From: Bacteroidetes bacterium SW_11_45_7
Lineage (GTDB): Bacteria > Bacteroidota > Bacteroidia > Chitinophagales > SW-11-45-7
Reading direction: 5' to 3'
Length of the DNA stretch: 9,781 bases
NCBI GenBank assembly: GCA_003022985.1
Contig: PXTV01000063.1
Span: 1-9,781, forward strand
The notes beneath the pieces were generated by a model. The model worked only from the letters and a program-made list of their open reading frames with translations, was not told the DNA's origin and did no database searches. The position numbers and the translations under genes were made by a program. This document shows positions 7,474 through 9,781 of the stretch, piece by piece. Numbering within the stretch: position 1 is the stretch's first letter; every line of letters begins with the position of its first letter.

Positions 7474-8655
7474 ATGCGATACACTTTCCTCATCATAACT
7501 CAGCTCGTTTTATTTTGCGGATTCGCTTCTGCTCAGCAAATCCAGCTTTTTAGTGAAGATTTTGAAACGAGTCCCGATCTTTTTACAACAAATGCCGATA
7601 CAACCGGACCCGGCTCTCCGGGTTTAGGTGCTAACAAATGGATCATTAATGACGCCTACAACGGCCAATCCATTTATCCGACAACTACCCGTCAAGACAG
7701 TACAGTTAGCGGGACCATTAATAACGCCCCATTCAGTGACTATCTTCACATCCACGATTCTGCTGCCACCGGCCAGGGTGTAAGCAATGCCAACTTCGAT
7801 CCTACCGATCCTTCGGACAATTTTGCCTACATCAGCGATGGCTTTTGCACGCTTGGGTTAGTTGACGTCAAATTCACATTTTTCTATTTAGCGGAAGGAG
7901 GTGCTGACGCTTATGGCGAGGTGTACTACAGCCGCGATAACGGCCCTTGGCAAAAAGTGGGCCAAAACAAGTACAACAACCAATCCAAGTGGAAATACGA
8001 AGTCCTATCGGATAGCAACTTCTCGAAAACCACGAGTTTACGGTTCGGTTTCAGGTGGGTGAACGATTCCCTCAGCGCCCAGGACACATCCATTTCCTTT
8101 GCTGTAGACGAGATCATAGCTGTAGGGACTTATGACGATGTCAATAATCCCGTGGACATTCAAATCGACAATATATTTCCCGACACCATCTGCCCTACCG
8201 AAAACCTTTTCATCAACTACTCGCTCTCGGAGCCCCTGTGTGAGGCAACGTATCGCATCGAGTTATCCAACAGTAACGGCAATTTCAACAATCCCACAAG
8301 TCTGGGCATTTTCGATATTTCGAGTACGGACACCTCTGGCGCCATTGCAGCTGAAATTCCGAGCAATACATCCCTGGGGAGTTGCTATAAAGTCAGACTG
8401 ACGCGCGTATCCCCGTCTCCCAAAATTACCGGCTCAGCAAGTGCCTGCTTTGTTGTGGAAGACTGCCCCAACACTGTCACCACTCAGGAACCCGTGGCAG
8501 TAACGGGTCCTGACACGATTTGCGCCTTAAGTGTCATCGATGTTCCTTTCACATCAGATGGCGGGTTTAACAGTGGCAATGTGTACACCGCGCAGTTGCT
8601 TACCGACTCATCGGGTTCTTTAACTGCGCCACAAGCAATCGATATCCGGCTGTAG
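7474..8655 (+). CDS. Large secreted multidomain surface protein, 5' part (probable T9SS cargo)
   Basis: N-terminal 393 codons of a large exported protein. A clear signal peptide, MRYTFLIITQLVLFCGFASA, is followed by QQ. Residues 22-220 form a beta-rich jelly-roll-like region that starts with FSEDFE and includes DGFCTLGLVDVKFTFFYLAE and a later FAVDEIIAVG strand, as in MAM or choice-of-anchor domains that bind glycans or proteins. Two similar Ig-like modules begin at about 233 (IFPDTICPTENLFINYSL) and 345 (GPDTICALSVIDVPF); each has the pattern PDTIC, strands, then IPxx...Y.K/IR. The frame ends at TAG 8653-8655 inside the second module, but the rest of that module continues in another frame from 8646. 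The real gene therefore goes on to the right edge, and the stop looks like the result of one lost base. Being third in the PorP/SprF cassette suggests a T9SS cargo; the sorting signal would be beyond the window. Confidence 0.85.
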   Translation: MRYTFLIITQLVLFCGFASAQQIQLFSEDFETSPDLFTTNADTTGPGSPGLGANKWIINDAYNGQSIYPTTTRQDSTVSGTINNAPFSDYLHIHDSAATGQGVSNANFDPTDPSDNFAYISDGFCTLGLVDVKFTFFYLAEGGADAYGEVYYSRDNGPWQKVGQNKYNNQSKWKYEVLSDSNFSKTTSLRFGFRWVNDSLSAQDTSISFAVDEIIAVGTYDDVNNPVDIQIDNIFPDTICPTENLFINYSLSEPLCEATYRIELSNSNGNFNNPTSLGIFDISSTDTSGAIAAEIPSNTSLGSCYKVRLTRVSPSPKITGSASACFVVEDCPNTVTTQEPVAVTGPDTICALSVIDVPFTSDGGFNSGNVYTAQLLTDSSGSLTAPQAIDIRL

Positions 8656-9781
8656 AAGGAAGCACTTATGGGCCATTCTGTATTAAGCGCTGTAATGTTT
8701 ACACCAATAATGCCCAAAGCTTATCGGTTTGTGTTACGGACACTACGGGTGCTCAGGATACGATCAACTACGATGTCGATTTTTGGGGCGATTCAACAGA
8801 TTACTACCAGGGCAATTCATTTGAGGTGCAGCTCCTGGATAAAATGGGCTTTTCCATTATCAATACAGGTGGCTTGGGAGCAACTGTCGATACGAGTAGT
8901 GGCAACATCGTTATTTCCGTTCCCAGTGGCAACAATCTCAGCTCCTTAGGGCTCCAGGCCGGCCCTTATTATCTCCGGGTTATTGCCGATAGTGCCACCA
9001 ATCCCAACGATACCCTCGGCACGCTTGTTAACATCACAATAGGCGCACCTTCCTCAACACCGCCTGATATCATTGTCGATCCCGACACGGTTGCTTGTAA
9101 TACCGGCATTGTTGAATTCCTCATCAGTCCATACAATCAAGACTCGGAATACGAATGGGCTTCCGATGCCATCAACGGAGGTGTGCCATTTACCTGGCCA
9201 TCCAACCCATTGTCTGTCGACTTTACAGGGGCGGACGTAGATGATTATACATTTGTGGTAACGGAGATCAACTACGGGTGTCGAGGGCCTCAATCCGCTG
9301 CTCATACAATCGATATCATTTCCACGCCAATCGTTGATATCAATGGCCCTCAAGAAGTATGCAAAGGCGATACAGTGGATTTTAATGTCCCCTTTATCGC
9401 TGCCACATTTTACGAATGGTCAACAAGCCGGGGCGAAATCATCGACACATCCAACAACGAATTAACCGTTGTGTACGATTCGCTGGGCACTGCCAATATC
9501 CGGGTTGACGCCCTTAACCAGTGCGGCTCCAGTACAGGGAACTTTACGCTGCAAGTCAAGGAATTTGTCGACCTGGATGCGGGCAAAGACACAACCATTT
9601 GCAAGGGAAATGGAGCTGAATTGACAGCAGAGAGCCAGGGCGTGCCGGATACATTGGCAACAAATTTTTCGGATCAGTTGGCAGGAAACGGCCACATGTT
9701 CGATATCAGGGCAAAAGAGGATGCCCTCATCACGAGCTTCGATGGCAACATGACCAGCGGGGGGAACAAGATGCGGATTTA
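8646..9781 (+). CDS. Large secreted multidomain surface protein, continuation in shifted frame (runs off window)
   Basis: Open without a stop from the suspected frameshift to the right edge (378 codons plus two bases). It starts with PAVEGSTYGPFCIKR, which completes the Ig-like module interrupted in the previous entry and parallels IPSNTSLGSCYKVRLTR of the module before. Next comes a third such module (YYQGNSFEVQLLDKMGFSII, later VPSGNNLSSLGL and GPYYLRVIAD), then PKD-like Ig modules: one starting near VDPDTVACNTGIVEFLISPY and one near INGPQEVCKGDTVDFNVPF, with YEWSTSRGEI and NQCGSSTGNF. The last visible part, DAGKDTTICKGNGAELTAES, then GHMFDIRAKEDALITSFDGN, resembles modules common in secreted Bacteroidota proteins. 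No catalytic site is recognised, and an adhesin or matrix role is inferred. The C-terminus, where a T9SS sorting domain would be, is not in the window. If the frameshift is real, this part is not translated. Confidence 0.8.

Overview
The window looks like chromosomal DNA of a Bacteroidota species, most likely a Cytophagales-type gliding or surface-attached bacterium. This is inferred from a PorP/SprF-family outer-membrane protein, a PorE-type TPR/PD40/OmpA protein and a large secreted multidomain protein encoded in a row. That set belongs to the type IX secretion system (T9SS), which is confined to Bacteroidota. TAnnTTTG-like -7 elements and generally weak Shine-Dalgarno sequences fit the same group.

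Layout. Positions 1-883 (minus) hold the N-terminal 294 codons of an OPT-family oligopeptide transporter that runs off the left edge. Positions 884-1279 are a 396-bp gap between divergent genes, with a short tandem repeat just upstream of the transporter start. Positions 1280-2689 (plus) encode an all-helical, TPR-like protein of unknown function whose N-terminus may be truncated by a stop codon. It converges on a sulfatase-fold (alkaline phosphatase superfamily) enzyme at 2725-4071 (minus), which starts at TTG and has threonine at the usual formylglycine position. Positions 4072-4305 are a divergent promoter region. Positions 4306-9781 (plus) are an apparent operon: PorP/SprF-like protein, then PorE-like protein, then a giant cell-surface protein that runs off the right edge.

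How the genes work together. The three right-hand genes form a typical T9SS accessory cassette. The PorP/SprF protein is an outer-membrane partner needed for export or surface retention of a cognate cargo, the OmpA-type lipoprotein or periplasmic protein links the machinery to peptidoglycan, and the large protein downstream is the probable cargo. The transporter, the TPR-like protein and the sulfatase-fold enzyme show no evident functional tie to it.

What stands out is damage. The PorE-like gene is broken at about 5745 by a frameshift that also seems to have removed about 20 codons of a TPR. The giant protein gene is broken at about 8646 by what looks like one missing C. The TPR-like gene at 1280 has an in-frame TAG immediately before its first ATG, with protein-like sequence upstream. 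Either the locus is decaying or phase-variable, or the assembly carries indel errors; the sequence alone cannot decide. I found no tRNA, rRNA, CRISPR, insertion sequence or clearly new system.
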